The notes: generated by a model from the letters alone, not told the origin. Numbered from the stretch's first letter, positions 6,649 to 15,519 are shown. The stretch is 24,174 nt of DNA from CAWHOW01 sp050013795 (GCA_050013795.1 JBEKEO010000025.1:1-24174), one strand, 5' to 3'. Numbers and translations: made by a program.

Positions 6649-9600
6649 ATGAAAGATTTTAATAAACTTAACACCATCATTGGCTGGCTTGTCGGCATTG
6701 CTGCCTGCAGTATATTTTTCCTTACATCCGAATCAACGGCAAGCTTCTGGGATTGCGGTGAATTTATTTCCTGTTCATACAAACTGGAAGTAGGCCACCC
6801 TCCCGGTGCCCCTACTTTCCTGCTGCTGGGCAGGCTTATCTCTCTTTTGTCGTTTGGAAACACGGCCCTGGTCGCTCCCCTGATAAATCATCTTTGTGGA
6901 ATTTGCAGCGGATTTTCTGTAATGTTCTGTTTCTGGATCATTACTTACATGGGAAGGAAATTCTTTATTAACGGCAAAGGGGAAGAAATGGATAAAGCCG
7001 GTATGTATGCAGTATTTGGAGCCGGCATAGTTGGGGCGGTTTCATTTATTTTCTGCGACTCGTTGTGGTTCTCAGCAGTCGAAGGAATAGTGTGGGCAAT
7101 GGCTTCATTCTTTACTTCTGCCATTTTCTGGTGTGCAACCAAATGGGACAGGGAAACAAACCAGCGTGACAGCTTCCACTGGATCATTTTGATTGGCTTC
7201 CTTATTGGGCTGTCCATTGGCGTTCACTTACTGAATTTACTGGCAATACCCGCTATGGGCTTTCTGTTTTACTTTAAATATTACAAGCCTTCATTCAAAG
7301 GAATACTGATAGCTTCCCTGGTATCGCTTGGAATTACAGGAGCCATATTCAGCATTATTATTCCCAAGGTTGTTGACCTGTTTGCCAAAACAGAGTTGTT
7401 TTTTGTTAACACGCTTGGAATGCCTTTTAATTCGGGGAGTTTATTTCTTGCACTTTTATTTATTGCCTTGATTACCGGAGGTGTATTATATACAACCAGG
7501 CCCAATTTAAAACCTGCGCACAGAAACTTATTGTTCATACTGTCTGCCATATTCCTATTGTTGATACTGATTGGAAGCACTGGCGTCGGCAGTTTTATAA
7601 TGCGGCTGATAATGGCAGGGCTTTTAATAACATTGTTCTATTATATCAGGAATAAAAAAGCTGTGATGAATACCCTTATCCTTACATTCGCTTTTATGCT
7701 GATAGGATATTCGACCTATCTTATTCTTATTATTCGTGCTAACGCTGAAACACCTTTAAATGAGAACAAGCCCAAGAATGCTATTGCTCTGTTATCGTAC
7801 CTCAACAGGGAGCAGTATGGCGACTGGCCTGTACTGTATGGTCAATATTATAATGCACCTCTCGACAGTAAGCAGCCATATAACGATGGCACACCCTATT
7901 ATTCAAGGGATGACAAAGCCGGCAAGTACGTTATCACCGATGACCGCAAAGGTTCGGTTCCAAACTTTGATTCAAGGTTCTGCACTATGTTCCCGAGAAT
8001 GTGGAAAACAGAGAAAGCTAGTTTGTATAAGGATTGGGTAGATATAAAAGGCACACCTATTACTGTTTCATCTCCTAACGGGGAACCAACCGTTATTAAC
8101 AGACCAAACTTTTCGGAGAACCTTGCTTTCTTCTGGCGATACCAGTTCGGGTTCATGTACTGGCGATACTTCTTCTGGAACTTCATTGGCAGGCAGAATG
8201 ATGTGCAGGGCTTTGGTAAACCCTTAAATGGAAACTGGATAAGCGGAATAGATGCTATTGATGAATCACTTGTAGGTCCTGTGGATTTGTTGCCGGACAA
8301 CCTTAAAAATAAAGGGACAACTCATTTTTATTTTCTTCCACTATTGCTGGGATTGATAGGCATGTTTTATCACTTTAAGCACAGGTATCAGGATGGGCTG
8401 GTTGTTTTGCTTTTTTTCTTCATGACAGGACTGGCTATTATTCTATACCTTAATCAAGGGCCCGCAGAGCCTAGGGAAAGAGATTATGCTTATGCAGGCT
8501 CTATGATGGCTTTCTGCATCTGGATAGGTATGGGCGTAATAGCGATTTTTAATCAACTGAAAACAAAAATAAAACCCGTTCTGTCAGCCATCATTGTAAC
8601 AATTGTTTGTTTTGCAGCAGTTCCTTATGTGATGGGTAAAAATGGCTGGACAGGGCATGACCGTTCCGGCAGATACACTATGTTTGCCGTAGCTACCGAT
8701 TATCTCAATTCCTGCGCTCCTAATGCGATATTGTTTACCAATGGCGATAATGATACTTTCCCTTTATGGTATGCACAGGAAGTTATGGGTGTACGTAGAG
8801 ATGTGAGGGTGGTGAATCTTAGCCTCCTCAATACCGATTCCTACATCTACGCTATGACAAAGAAAGCGTATGAATCGGATCCATTGCCTATTTCCATGGC
8901 ATGGAATCAATACAGAAACGGCACACGCGATGCTGTTTATATTTACGATAACGAAAATGTAAAAGGTTCTGTTGAGCTGAAACAACTGATGAATTTTGCA
9001 TTAAGCGAAGACCCCACTACCAAATTAACAATTGCCTCAGGAAAAAAGATAGATTATTTCCCTACTCATAATGTCAAGCTTACCGTTGATAAAAAGGCTG
9101 TTCTTGCAAGCGGTACGGTTCCTCCCGAAAAAGCCGATTCCATTGTTGATGTAATGGAGTGGAATTTGAAAGGATATGGGGTGCAAAAGAACGATCTTAC
9201 CTTGCTTGATATACTTGCAAATAACAACTGGAAGCGTCCGATCTACTTTTCCATAACAACCGGTGATGAAGCGTATATAGGTTTGCAAAAATACTTTCAG
9301 GAAGAGGGACTGGCTTTTCGCCTTGTCCCGCTTAAGTCGCATAGCTTTGATGGACAGACAGGCGAAGTTTATTCAAAAGCCATGTATGATAATGTAATGA
9401 ATAAGTTCCAATGGGGAAATATGCAGGATTCGACTGTATATCTTGATGAAACAAATATACGAATGACAATGAATTTCCGCAATCTTTTTTCAAGGCTCGC
9501 CGGCCAGCTTATTATTGAAGGGAAAAAGGATTCGGCTGTAAAAGTCCTTGATAAATGCATGGCTGTAATGCCCGAATCTTCTGTCCCCTACAATTATTTT

Positions 9601-9915
9601 GTGATGTCAATAGCCGAAGCATATTACCAGGCCGGGGCAACAGCTAAAGCAAATAAATTAATGACACGCCTTATTGAATTATACAGGCAGAACTTTGTGT
9701 ATTTGTTCGCCTTTACAGGGACTATGGCCGCAGATATTGACGATCAGAAGGATTTAGCGCTTCGTGTAATGAACAGGATTGCTATGGTAACGGGTGAGTT
9801 TAAGCAGGATACTCTGTCAAAAAAAGCAAAAGGGATATTTGATAACTATTATAGTATATACTCTGCAAGTCAAAAGGAAAACCCAGCCGCTGGAAAGAAA
9901 AGAAGAACAAAATAA
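6649..9915 (+). CDS. DUF2723 (GT-C type) polytopic membrane protein with C-terminal TPR-like region, copy 2
   Basis: A 1,088-residue paralogue of the gene at 2869, with the same architecture from end to end. Residues 31-70, covering the WDCGE and HPPGAP loop, are identical in the two proteins, and the NGDNDTFPLWY motif recurs at 698-708. DNA differs at many third positions even where protein is identical, so the duplication is old rather than recent. Divergence is greatest in the soluble middle and C-terminal parts, where acceptor recognition would be expected; this copy also ends in a basic tail (GKKRRTK) that the first lacks. It has its own -7 element and is isolated by a terminator, so the copies are probably regulated separately. 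A periplasmic glycosyl- (perhaps O-mannosyl-) transferase is inferred from the family. The polysaccharide deacetylase gene follows 68 bp downstream. Confidence 0.88.
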   Translation: MKDFNKLNTIIGWLVGIAACSIFFLTSESTASFWDCGEFISCSYKLEVGHPPGAPTFLLLGRLISLLSFGNTALVAPLINHLCGICSGFSVMFCFWIITYMGRKFFINGKGEEMDKAGMYAVFGAGIVGAVSFIFCDSLWFSAVEGIVWAMASFFTSAIFWCATKWDRETNQRDSFHWIILIGFLIGLSIGVHLLNLLAIPAMGFLFYFKYYKPSFKGILIASLVSLGITGAIFSIIIPKVVDLFAKTELFFVNTLGMPFNSGSLFLALLFIALITGGVLYTTRPNLKPAHRNLLFILSAIFLLLILIGSTGVGSFIMRLIMAGLLITLFYYIRNKKAVMNTLILTFAFMLIGYSTYLILIIRANAETPLNENKPKNAIALLSYLNREQYGDWPVLYGQYYNAPLDSKQPYNDGTPYYSRDDKAGKYVITDDRKGSVPNFDSRFCTMFPRMWKTEKASLYKDWVDIKGTPITVSSPNGEPTVINRPNFSENLAFFWRYQFGFMYWRYFFWNFIGRQNDVQGFGKPLNGNWISGIDAIDESLVGPVDLLPDNLKNKGTTHFYFLPLLLGLIGMFYHFKHRYQDGLVVLLFFFMTGLAIILYLNQGPAEPRERDYAYAGSMMAFCIWIGMGVIAIFNQLKTKIKPVLSAIIVTIVCFAAVPYVMGKNGWTGHDRSGRYTMFAVATDYLNSCAPNAILFTNGDNDTFPLWYAQEVMGVRRDVRVVNLSLLNTDSYIYAMTKKAYESDPLPISMAWNQYRNGTRDAVYIYDNENVKGSVELKQLMNFALSEDPTTKLTIASGKKIDYFPTHNVKLTVDKKAVLASGTVPPEKADSIVDVMEWNLKGYGVQKNDLTLLDILANNNWKRPIYFSITTGDEAYIGLQKYFQEEGLAFRLVPLKSHSFDGQTGEVYSKAMYDNVMNKFQWGNMQDSTVYLDETNIRMTMNFRNLFSRLAGQLIIEGKKDSAVKVLDKCMAVMPESSVPYNYFVMSIAEAYYQAGATAKANKLMTRLIELYRQNFVYLFAFTGTMAADIDDQKDLALRVMNRIAMVTGEFKQDTLSKKAKGIFDNYYSIYSASQKENPAAGKKRRTK

Positions 9916-9983
9916 TAATGTTTATTTGACGAATGCAGAATTGTCCTTTTTCCTGTAATATTATTTATTTAGCTTCCTAAGTT

Positions 9984-10604
9984 ATGTATCTATTCTCAAC
10001 GCCCAGGATTATAAGGAAAGTTCATAAAAGAGACCTTACCTGGGAGTTGCCAAACGACAGCAATAACATTTATATTACTTTCGATGATGGCCCTAATCCC
10101 GAAACCACACCATTTATTCTTCACGAGTTAAATAAATATTCGGCAAAGGCTACTTTCTTCTGTCTGGGAAAGAATGTTGAAGCATATCCCGCATTGTATG
10201 ATTCTATTCTGCAAAACGGTCATTCAGTTGGTAATCATACTTTCAGTCATTATAACGGATGGAAGACCAATACACTGAAGTATCTTGAAGATGTCGAAAA
10301 TTGCAACCGGTTGGTAAAATCGCCTTTGTTCCGTCCGCCCTACGGCAAACTGAAACATGCTCAATTAAGGGGTTTGAAACACAGATACTCAGTAATTATG
10401 TGGAGCAATTTAAGTTGCGATTTCGATATTAAGCTTGATAAGGATAAATGCCTTAATTCTCTCTTAAATAATACGAAAAGTGGGGATGTAGTAGTTTTTC
10501 ACGATAGCCTTAAAGCAAAGGAAAAAGTTCAATATGTATTGCCGCGTTACATTCAATATCTACGTGAGAACAATTTCATACCGCGTATTATACCTGCGCA
10601 GTAA
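9984..10604 (+). CDS. Polysaccharide deacetylase family protein (NodB homology, CE4)
   Basis: A 206-residue compact NodB domain. The CE4 motifs are in order: TFDDGP (32-37, with the catalytic-base and metal aspartates), NHTFSH (84-89, metal histidines 85 and 89), RPPYG (117-121), a tryptophan segment (W140) and VFHD (171-174, H173). All residues expected for metal-dependent N- or O-deacetylation of a sugar polymer are present. There is no signal peptide, and the MYLFSTPRIIRK start is typical of the short Bacteroidota version, so the length is normal for this subgroup. The true substrate (peptidoglycan, exopolysaccharide or a lipid-linked sugar) cannot be told. Position after two putative glycosyltransferases fits an envelope-glycan role. 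No convincing promoter of its own was seen, so co-transcription with the gene ending at 9915 is possible. Confidence 0.88.
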   Translation: MYLFSTPRIIRKVHKRDLTWELPNDSNNIYITFDDGPNPETTPFILHELNKYSAKATFFCLGKNVEAYPALYDSILQNGHSVGNHTFSHYNGWKTNTLKYLEDVENCNRLVKSPLFRPPYGKLKHAQLRGLKHRYSVIMWSNLSCDFDIKLDKDKCLNSLLNNTKSGDVVVFHDSLKAKEKVQYVLPRYIQYLRENNFIPRIIPAQ

Positions 10605-10676
10605 TCAGAAATTGGTTCCACCTCTTACCTGAAAGATACGTTAAGCGGAATATATTTTGTGAAAGTAAAAACTTAA
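10605..10676 (+). pseudogene. Remnant of a T9SS sorting-domain tail, in frame after the deacetylase stop
   Basis: Directly after the TAA at 10602-10604 the same frame continues for 23 sense codons, ending TLSGIYFVKVKT and TAA at 10674-10676. SGIYFVKV is the typical last strand of a T9SS type A C-terminal domain, but the rest of that roughly 80-residue domain, including YPNP, is missing. It is most likely the 3' scrap of a lost T9SS cargo gene. A stop-codon-separated extension of the deacetylase is possible but less likely, since the fragment is too short to work as a sorting signal. Confidence 0.5.
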
Positions 10677-10734
10677 AACAGAGAATTGCGGGTAGGAAGC
10701 TTGTGAAAGAAAAATTTTCTTAAGCCAATATGCG

Positions 10735-10768
10735 AAAGGAGTACAAGAATTACTAAGTACTCCTTTTT
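10735..10768 (+). terminator. Intrinsic terminator upstream of the acyl-CoA synthetase gene
   Basis: AAAGGAGTAC (10735-10744) and GTACTCCTTT (10757-10766) form a perfect 10-bp stem with a 12-nt loop, followed by T's to 10768. It closes the deacetylase unit and lies 9 bp before the next -7 element. Confidence 0.85.
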
Positions 10769-10776
10769 AAATTTTG

Positions 10777-10784
10777 TACTTTTG
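10777..10784 (+). promoter_or_regulatory. -7 element of the acyl-CoA synthetase gene; fixes its start
   Basis: TACTTTTG matches TAnnTTTG exactly and ends 19 bp before the ATG at 10804. A possible upstream TTG start at 10774 would lie before this box and so could not be transcribed from it, which supports the ATG. Confidence 0.55.
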
Positions 10785-10803
10785 CGAAAAATTACAGGAA
10801 AAC

Positions 10804-12432
10804 ATGCATATTTCGCTTGTTAAAAACGAACAATATAATATAGGACACATTTGTACTTCACAGCAATGCGTCGAAGGTCGGGGCAATAAAATTGCCATAA
10901 GGTGGATAAACAGCAGCCTTGAGAGAACCAATTATACTTTTAACAAACTTGATAAGGAAACCAATAAATTTGCTAATGTTCTTATAGAACTTGGTTTTAA
11001 TAAAGGCGATATTTTTTTTACTTTCCTTCCCAAATCACCTGAACAGATATTTGCTTTCCTTGGCACATTAAAAATGCAAGCAGTGGCAGGAACACTCTTT
11101 TCTAATTTCGGTGAAGAATCTTTACTTGACAGGCTTGGCGATTCTGGTGCTAAAGGTGTTATTACAAAAAAGAGTCTTTATAAAAAGATATCTCGTATCC
11201 AGGAAAAACTCCCTGCACTGAAAACTATTATCATCACCGATATTGATGAACATTTATCCGCTAATGTTCTTAGTTATTCTTTGCTGATGAAAGAAGCATC
11301 GGACAAATTTAATGTTGAAATTACTCAACCAGACACACCATCTGTACTTCATTATACTTCTGGTTCCACAGGCAAACCCAAAGGTGTGCTTCATCAACAT
11401 AGAAGTGTGTTATTGCAAAACTATACATCACAACACGTTCTTCAATTGAACGAGAACGAAATATACTGGTGCACTGCCGATCAGGGATGGGTTACGGGAA
11501 CATCTTATGGTATCATTGGCCCGTGGAGTATGGGTGTTACACAGGTTCATTTTGGCGGCTCTTATGATGCAGATGTTTGGATGTCGCTGTTGGAAAATGA
11601 AAAGATCACTATATGGTATACAGCGCCAACAGCACTCAGGATGCTGATGAGGGAAGACAGGTCGATCTATCTGAAACATGATTTGAAAAACCTGAAACAT
11701 ATCTTCAGCGTGGGCGAGCCTCTTAATCCTGAAGTCATTCACTGGTCGAGGGAATTGTTCAAAAAAGATATTTACGATACATGGTTCCAGACGGAAACAG
11801 GAAGTATCATGATTACTAATCGCCCGGGTTTGACTGTTAAGCCTGGCTCAATGGGCAAGCCAAATGGTGCAATAGAAGCAGCGATTATTTCGGATGAGGG
11901 AAACATAATAAATGATAAGAAAACCGGTAACCTTTGTGTAAAAGCCGGATGGGACAGCATGTTCAGAATATATTTGAACAATGAAGAAGTATATAAAAAG
12001 AAATTCAAGAATGGGTATTATTATTCCGGCGACCTTGCCTATCGTGATGAAGATGGGTATTATTGGTTTGTCGGAAGAAATGATGATGTAATAAATACTG
12101 CAGGTCACCTGATAAGTCCATTTGAAATAGAAAGCGCATTGCTTGAAATACCCGAGATTGCAGAATCAGGTGTAATAGGCGCTCCTGACGATATACTATT
12201 TGAAAAGGTAGTGGCTTTCATCCGACTTAAAGGTCAGTTTTCGTGGTCGGATGATTTGGAAATGAACATACGTTTGCGACTGGCAAATAAATTATCTTCT
12301 ATTGCCACACCCCAGGAAATAAAAGTAATTAAAGAAATCCCAAAGAATAAAAGCGGCAAGATTATGAGGCGTGTATTGAAAGCATGGTATATGGGAACCG
12401 ATCCCGGTGATATTTCAACATTGGATGAATAA
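10804..12432 (+). CDS. AMP-forming acyl-CoA (or acyl-ACP) synthetase, AcsA-like
   Basis: A 542-residue adenylate-forming enzyme that activates a carboxylic acid with ATP and passes it to a thiol. Motifs: P-loop YTSGSTGKPKG (184-194), WYTAPTALRMLMR (271-283, typical of acetyl/propionyl-CoA synthetases), the core YDTWFQTETG (324-333), YSGD (407-410), GRNDDVINTAGH (424-435, with R425) and PKNKSGK near the C-terminus (513-519, catalytic K519). The closest family is AcsA acetyl-CoA synthetase. However, the residue before QTETG is Phe328, where acetate-specific enzymes have a Trp that closes the substrate pocket, so a somewhat larger acid is possible. An acyl carrier protein gene follows 42 bp downstream, suggesting the product may be loaded on that ACP instead of, or as well as, CoA. 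I chose the ATG at 10804 because the -7 box lies in the longer frame. Confidence 0.85.
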   Translation: MHISLVKNEQYNIGHICTSQQCVEGRGNKIAIRWINSSLERTNYTFNKLDKETNKFANVLIELGFNKGDIFFTFLPKSPEQIFAFLGTLKMQAVAGTLFSNFGEESLLDRLGDSGAKGVITKKSLYKKISRIQEKLPALKTIIITDIDEHLSANVLSYSLLMKEASDKFNVEITQPDTPSVLHYTSGSTGKPKGVLHQHRSVLLQNYTSQHVLQLNENEIYWCTADQGWVTGTSYGIIGPWSMGVTQVHFGGSYDADVWMSLLENEKITIWYTAPTALRMLMREDRSIYLKHDLKNLKHIFSVGEPLNPEVIHWSRELFKKDIYDTWFQTETGSIMITNRPGLTVKPGSMGKPNGAIEAAIISDEGNIINDKKTGNLCVKAGWDSMFRIYLNNEEVYKKKFKNGYYYSGDLAYRDEDGYYWFVGRNDDVINTAGHLISPFEIESALLEIPEIAESGVIGAPDDILFEKVVAFIRLKGQFSWSDDLEMNIRLRLANKLSSIATPQEIKVIKEIPKNKSGKIMRRVLKAWYMGTDPGDISTLDE

Positions 12433-12440
12433 AATGTTTT

Positions 12441-12448
12441 TAACTTTG
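12441..12448 (+). promoter_or_regulatory. Possible internal -7 element before the ACP gene
   Basis: TAACTTTG matches TAnnTTTG and ends 26 bp before the ACP start. A TTG lies 17 bp upstream (12421-12423). It could allow ACP expression apart from the synthetase. Confidence 0.35.
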
Positions 12449-12474
12449 AATTTTTTAATCTAGAACAATAAATA

Positions 12475-12714
12475 ATGGACACATTTGAACAATTGAATGC
12501 AGTATTCTGCAAAGTATTCGATGATAGGGATATTAAAATAACTCCTGAAATGACGGCCGACAATATTGATGAATGGGATTCCCTTTCGCACGTTAACCTA
12601 GTTGTTGCCATTGAAAAACATTTCGGTGTGAAGTTTAAAAGCTCTGAAATAATCAGGTGGAAGAATGTCGGGCAGATGCTGGCTTCAATTAATGAAAAAT
12701 TAGCAGCAAAATAA
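12475..12714 (+). CDS. Acyl carrier protein
   Basis: A 79-residue acidic four-helix ACP, the normal family length. The motif EWDSLSHVNL holds Ser36, the expected attachment site for 4'-phosphopantetheine, and is followed by the helix VVAIEKHFGVKF. It differs from the fatty-acid AcpP type (DSLDTVEL) and resembles stand-alone ACPs found beside AMP-ligases. It follows the acyl-CoA synthetase by 42 bp and precedes the metal transporter by 15 bp, so all three are probably co-transcribed. A dedicated carrier for the acid activated by the upstream enzyme is the simplest inference. No ketosynthase or acyltransferase lies alongside, so the final acceptor is unknown. Confidence 0.88.
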   Translation: MDTFEQLNAVFCKVFDDRDIKITPEMTADNIDEWDSLSHVNLVVAIEKHFGVKFKSSEIIRWKNVGQMLASINEKLAAK

Positions 12715-12729
12715 TTCTTCGGTCTTCGT

Positions 12730-13416
12730 ATGGGTCATGATGAATTACATTTAAAAAGTTCCGATTTCATTTCGGATATAGTGATAGGAATGTCCGATGG
12801 GCTTACCGTTCCTTTTGCTCTTGCCGCAGGTTTAAGCAGTGCTGTGCAGTCGAACGGGCTTATCATCACCGCAGGCATAGCCGAAATAATTGCAGGCTCT
12901 ATAGCAATGGGGCTGGGTGGCTACCTTGCAGGAAGAACAGAATTAGATCACTATCAATCCGAGCTTAAACGCGAGTACCAGGAAACTGTTGATTTCCCTG
13001 AAACTGAGAAGAAAGAAGTGAAAGAGATATTTGAAGAAATGGGATTATCAGAAAACGTGCAAAATAGCGCTGTTGAAGAACTCAGCAAGGATACCGATAA
13101 GTGGGTAAAATTCATGATGAAATACGAGCTGGGGCTTGAAGAACCAGATAAAAATAAGGCGAAGAAAAGCGCCTTTAATATTGGTATGTCATACATTGTA
13201 GGAGGTGCAATCCCAATGTTGGCTTATGTTTTCACTTCCATGCCTCAGACCGGATTTAAATTATCATTTATTGTAACTGTGGTCTGCTTGCTGGTTTTTG
13301 GATATTTCAAAAGCAAGCTTACTGGTCAGAATCCAGTTGTTGGAGCTTTGAAAATGATGGCTATAGGTGTAATTGCGGCTATGTCGGCTTATTTCCTTGT
13401 AAAATTGTTTAATTAG
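12730..13416 (+). CDS. VIT1/CCC1 family Fe2+/Mn2+ transporter
   Basis: A 228-residue membrane protein with the VIT layout: an N-terminal segment SDFISDIVIGMSDGLTVPF entering TM1 (about 15-37), TM2 (about 45-66), a conserved GRTELDHY turn, an acidic helical cytoplasmic domain (about 72-140, rich in Glu and Lys), then TM3-TM5 (about 148-170, 176-194, 203-226). The family moves Fe2+ or Mn2+ out of the cytoplasm, with the helical domain gathering metal through its Glu and Met residues. The conserved Asp/Met/Gly-rich TM1-TM2 region is intact. It lies 15 bp after the ACP gene, almost certainly in the same transcript, though no functional link between the two is apparent. Which metal is carried cannot be told from sequence. 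Confidence 0.88.
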   Translation: MGHDELHLKSSDFISDIVIGMSDGLTVPFALAAGLSSAVQSNGLIITAGIAEIIAGSIAMGLGGYLAGRTELDHYQSELKREYQETVDFPETEKKEVKEIFEEMGLSENVQNSAVEELSKDTDKWVKFMMKYELGLEEPDKNKAKKSAFNIGMSYIVGGAIPMLAYVFTSMPQTGFKLSFIVTVVCLLVFGYFKSKLTGQNPVVGALKMMAIGVIAAMSAYFLVKLFN

Positions 13417-13522
13417 TTCCCTTTCCAAAATTTATAACTCAGTCTTGGCTGATAATATTTTCATATTCCTTACAAGTGGAACTATTTAATTTTCCTTCAT
13501 TTTTTAATGAGCCGGAGCTTAT

Positions 13523-13530
13523 TATCTTTG
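13523..13530 (+). promoter_or_regulatory. -7 element of the ABC-F gene
   Basis: TATCTTTG matches TAnnTTTG exactly and ends 21 bp before the ATG at 13552. The -33 region is only T-rich. The 135-bp gap before the gene shows no convincing terminator. Confidence 0.55.
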
Positions 13531-13551
13531 CACCCCTGAACAACCTGAATA

Positions 13552-15519
13552 ATGATTTCTGTAAATAACCTCTCGATACATTTTACCGGTGTTGATTTAT
13601 TTGATGATGTTTCCTTTGTTATCGCCGACAAGGACCGAATAGGTTTGGTAGGTAAGAATGGCGCCGGCAAAACTACATTGATGAGGATAATTGCAGGAAT
13701 GCAAGAACCCGAGAAGGGCAACGTGGTAATTCCTTCAGATACAACGATAGGTTTTCTTCCTCAGGAAATTAATTTCGTAAACTCTGGGAAAACCGTTCTG
13801 CAGGAAGCAATGACAGCCTTTGCCGAAGCATTGAATTTGGAAGAAAGTATAAAAAAACTCACCGCTGAAATAGCAGGTCGCACAGATTTTGAATCGGAAT
13901 CATACTTTAATCTTCTTCATAAACTCACCGATGCAAATGAGCGCTTTCATTTATTAGGTGGTCAGAATATGCAGGGCGAATCGGAAAGGATTTTATTAGG
14001 CCTCGGATTTTTACATCATGATTTCAATCGGAAATTATCAGAATTCAGCGGCGGGTGGCAGATGCGTGTAGAGCTGGCAAAAATACTCCTTCAAAAACCG
14101 AATGTTGTTCTACTTGACGAACCTACCAATCATTTGGATATTGAATCCATTCAATGGCTCGAAGATTTTCTTATTAATTATTACGGAGCCGTAATGTTGG
14201 TTTCACATGATCGGGCTTTCCTAGATAATATTACAAAACGCACTATAGAAATTTCTCTGGCGAAAATTTATGATTATAAAGCGGCTTATTCACTATATGA
14301 ACAAATGCGTGCCGACAGAATAGAACATCAGCTTGCGGCATACAATAATCAACAGAAACAAATTGCAGATAGCGAGAAATTCATAAATCGTTTTCGCTAT
14401 CAGGCAACTAAAGCAAGGCAGGTACAGTCACGCATAAAATTGCTTGACAAGATTGACAGAATAGAAGTTGATGAAACAGATACATCTTCAATCTTTTTCC
14501 GATTCCCCCCTGCGCCACATGCAGGAAAAGTAATAATCGAAGCAGGTCATTTATCTAAAAGTTATGGGAGTCATCATGTTCTGGATAATCTTAATTTCCT
14601 TATTAATAATGGAGACAGGATAGCATTCGTTGGTAAAAACGGTGAAGGCAAAACCACACTCTCCCGCATAATTGTTAATGACCTCGATTTTCTGGGGGAA
14701 ATGAAACACGGGCACAATGTGAAACTGGGGTATTATGCCCAGAATCAGTCGGACCTTCTTAATCCTGAAAAAACAGTTCTTGAAACTATTGACGAAGCTG
14801 CTGTTGGCGAGATAAGGCCAAAGATACGTTCCATCTTAGGCTCATTTTTGTTTGATGAAGACGGCATAACTAAAAAGGTTAAAGTGCTTTCTGGTGGAGA
14901 AAAATCAAGGCTGGCATTAGCTAAGCTAATATTAAGTCCGGTTAATTTTCTTGTACTGGACGAACCCACGAATCACCTTGATATGCGCTCAAAAGATATC
15001 TTGAAGAAAGCATTGCTGCATTATAATGGAACTCTGCTGATAGTTTCTCACGACAGATATTTCCTGCATGGACTGACAAACAGGATATTTGAATTCAAAA
15101 ATCACAGCATACGGGAATACCTCGGCGATATTTATGATTTCCTGAAATCAAGGAAGATTGAGTCATTACGAGAACTTGAACTTTCGAAGAAGTCAGTAAA
15201 CTCAAAAGGGAAAAAACCGGAAGATTCTCTAAACAAACAAAACAGGGAAAAGAAAAAACAATTCAATAAAGAATACAGGAAGCTGAAAACCCTTATTGAA
15301 AAATCGGAAGAAAAGATTTCCCTTCTTGAGAAAGAAGTCGGGAAGATAGATGAAATGCTCATCAATCCGGGAACATACAAAAACATACTTGCCGATAAAG
15401 AGTTTTATGCCAAATACGAAAAGCTGAAGAAACAACAGGAAGAAGAGATGAAGCAGTGGGAATTGCTGCATATACAGATGGAAGAAAAGGAAAAGGAATC
15501 CGGAGAAAACCAAGCCTGA
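13552..15519 (+). CDS. ABC-F family ATPase (translation factor type)
   Basis: A 655-residue cytoplasmic protein with two ABC ATPase domains and no membrane segments. Domain 1: Walker A GKNGAGKTT (34-42), signature FSGGWQ (165-170), Walker B LLDEPTNHLD (from 187; E190 catalytic). Domain 2: Walker A GKNGEGKTT (361-369), signature LSGGE (446-450), Walker B LVLDEPTNHLD (from 467; E471). The two are joined by the charged helical linker typical of ABC-F (about 252-305), which contacts the P-site tRNA in ribosome-bound homologues. Residues about 526-655 form a Lys/Glu-rich coiled coil like the C-terminal domain of Uup. Both ATP sites look competent. Family knowledge points to rescue of stalled or distorted ribosomes. 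Resistance ABC-Fs share this fold, but nothing here suggests a drug-resistance role. It appears to be a single-gene unit. Confidence 0.9.
   Translation: MISVNNLSIHFTGVDLFDDVSFVIADKDRIGLVGKNGAGKTTLMRIIAGMQEPEKGNVVIPSDTTIGFLPQEINFVNSGKTVLQEAMTAFAEALNLEESIKKLTAEIAGRTDFESESYFNLLHKLTDANERFHLLGGQNMQGESERILLGLGFLHHDFNRKLSEFSGGWQMRVELAKILLQKPNVVLLDEPTNHLDIESIQWLEDFLINYYGAVMLVSHDRAFLDNITKRTIEISLAKIYDYKAAYSLYEQMRADRIEHQLAAYNNQQKQIADSEKFINRFRYQATKARQVQSRIKLLDKIDRIEVDETDTSSIFFRFPPAPHAGKVIIEAGHLSKSYGSHHVLDNLNFLINNGDRIAFVGKNGEGKTTLSRIIVNDLDFLGEMKHGHNVKLGYYAQNQSDLLNPEKTVLETIDEAAVGEIRPKIRSILGSFLFDEDGITKKVKVLSGGEKSRLALAKLILSPVNFLVLDEPTNHLDMRSKDILKKALLHYNGTLLIVSHDRYFLHGLTNRIFEFKNHSIREYLGDIYDFLKSRKIESLRELELSKKSVNSKGKKPEDSLNKQNREKKKQFNKEYRKLKTLIEKSEEKISLLEKEVGKIDEMLINPGTYKNILADKEFYAKYEKLKKQQEEEMKQWELLHIQMEEKEKESGENQA

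Noticed and set aside
10774..10803. TTG start extending the acyl-CoA synthetase by ten residues
   Set aside because: The extension covers the exact -7 promoter box TACTTTTG; the ATG at 10804 gives the expected N-terminus.
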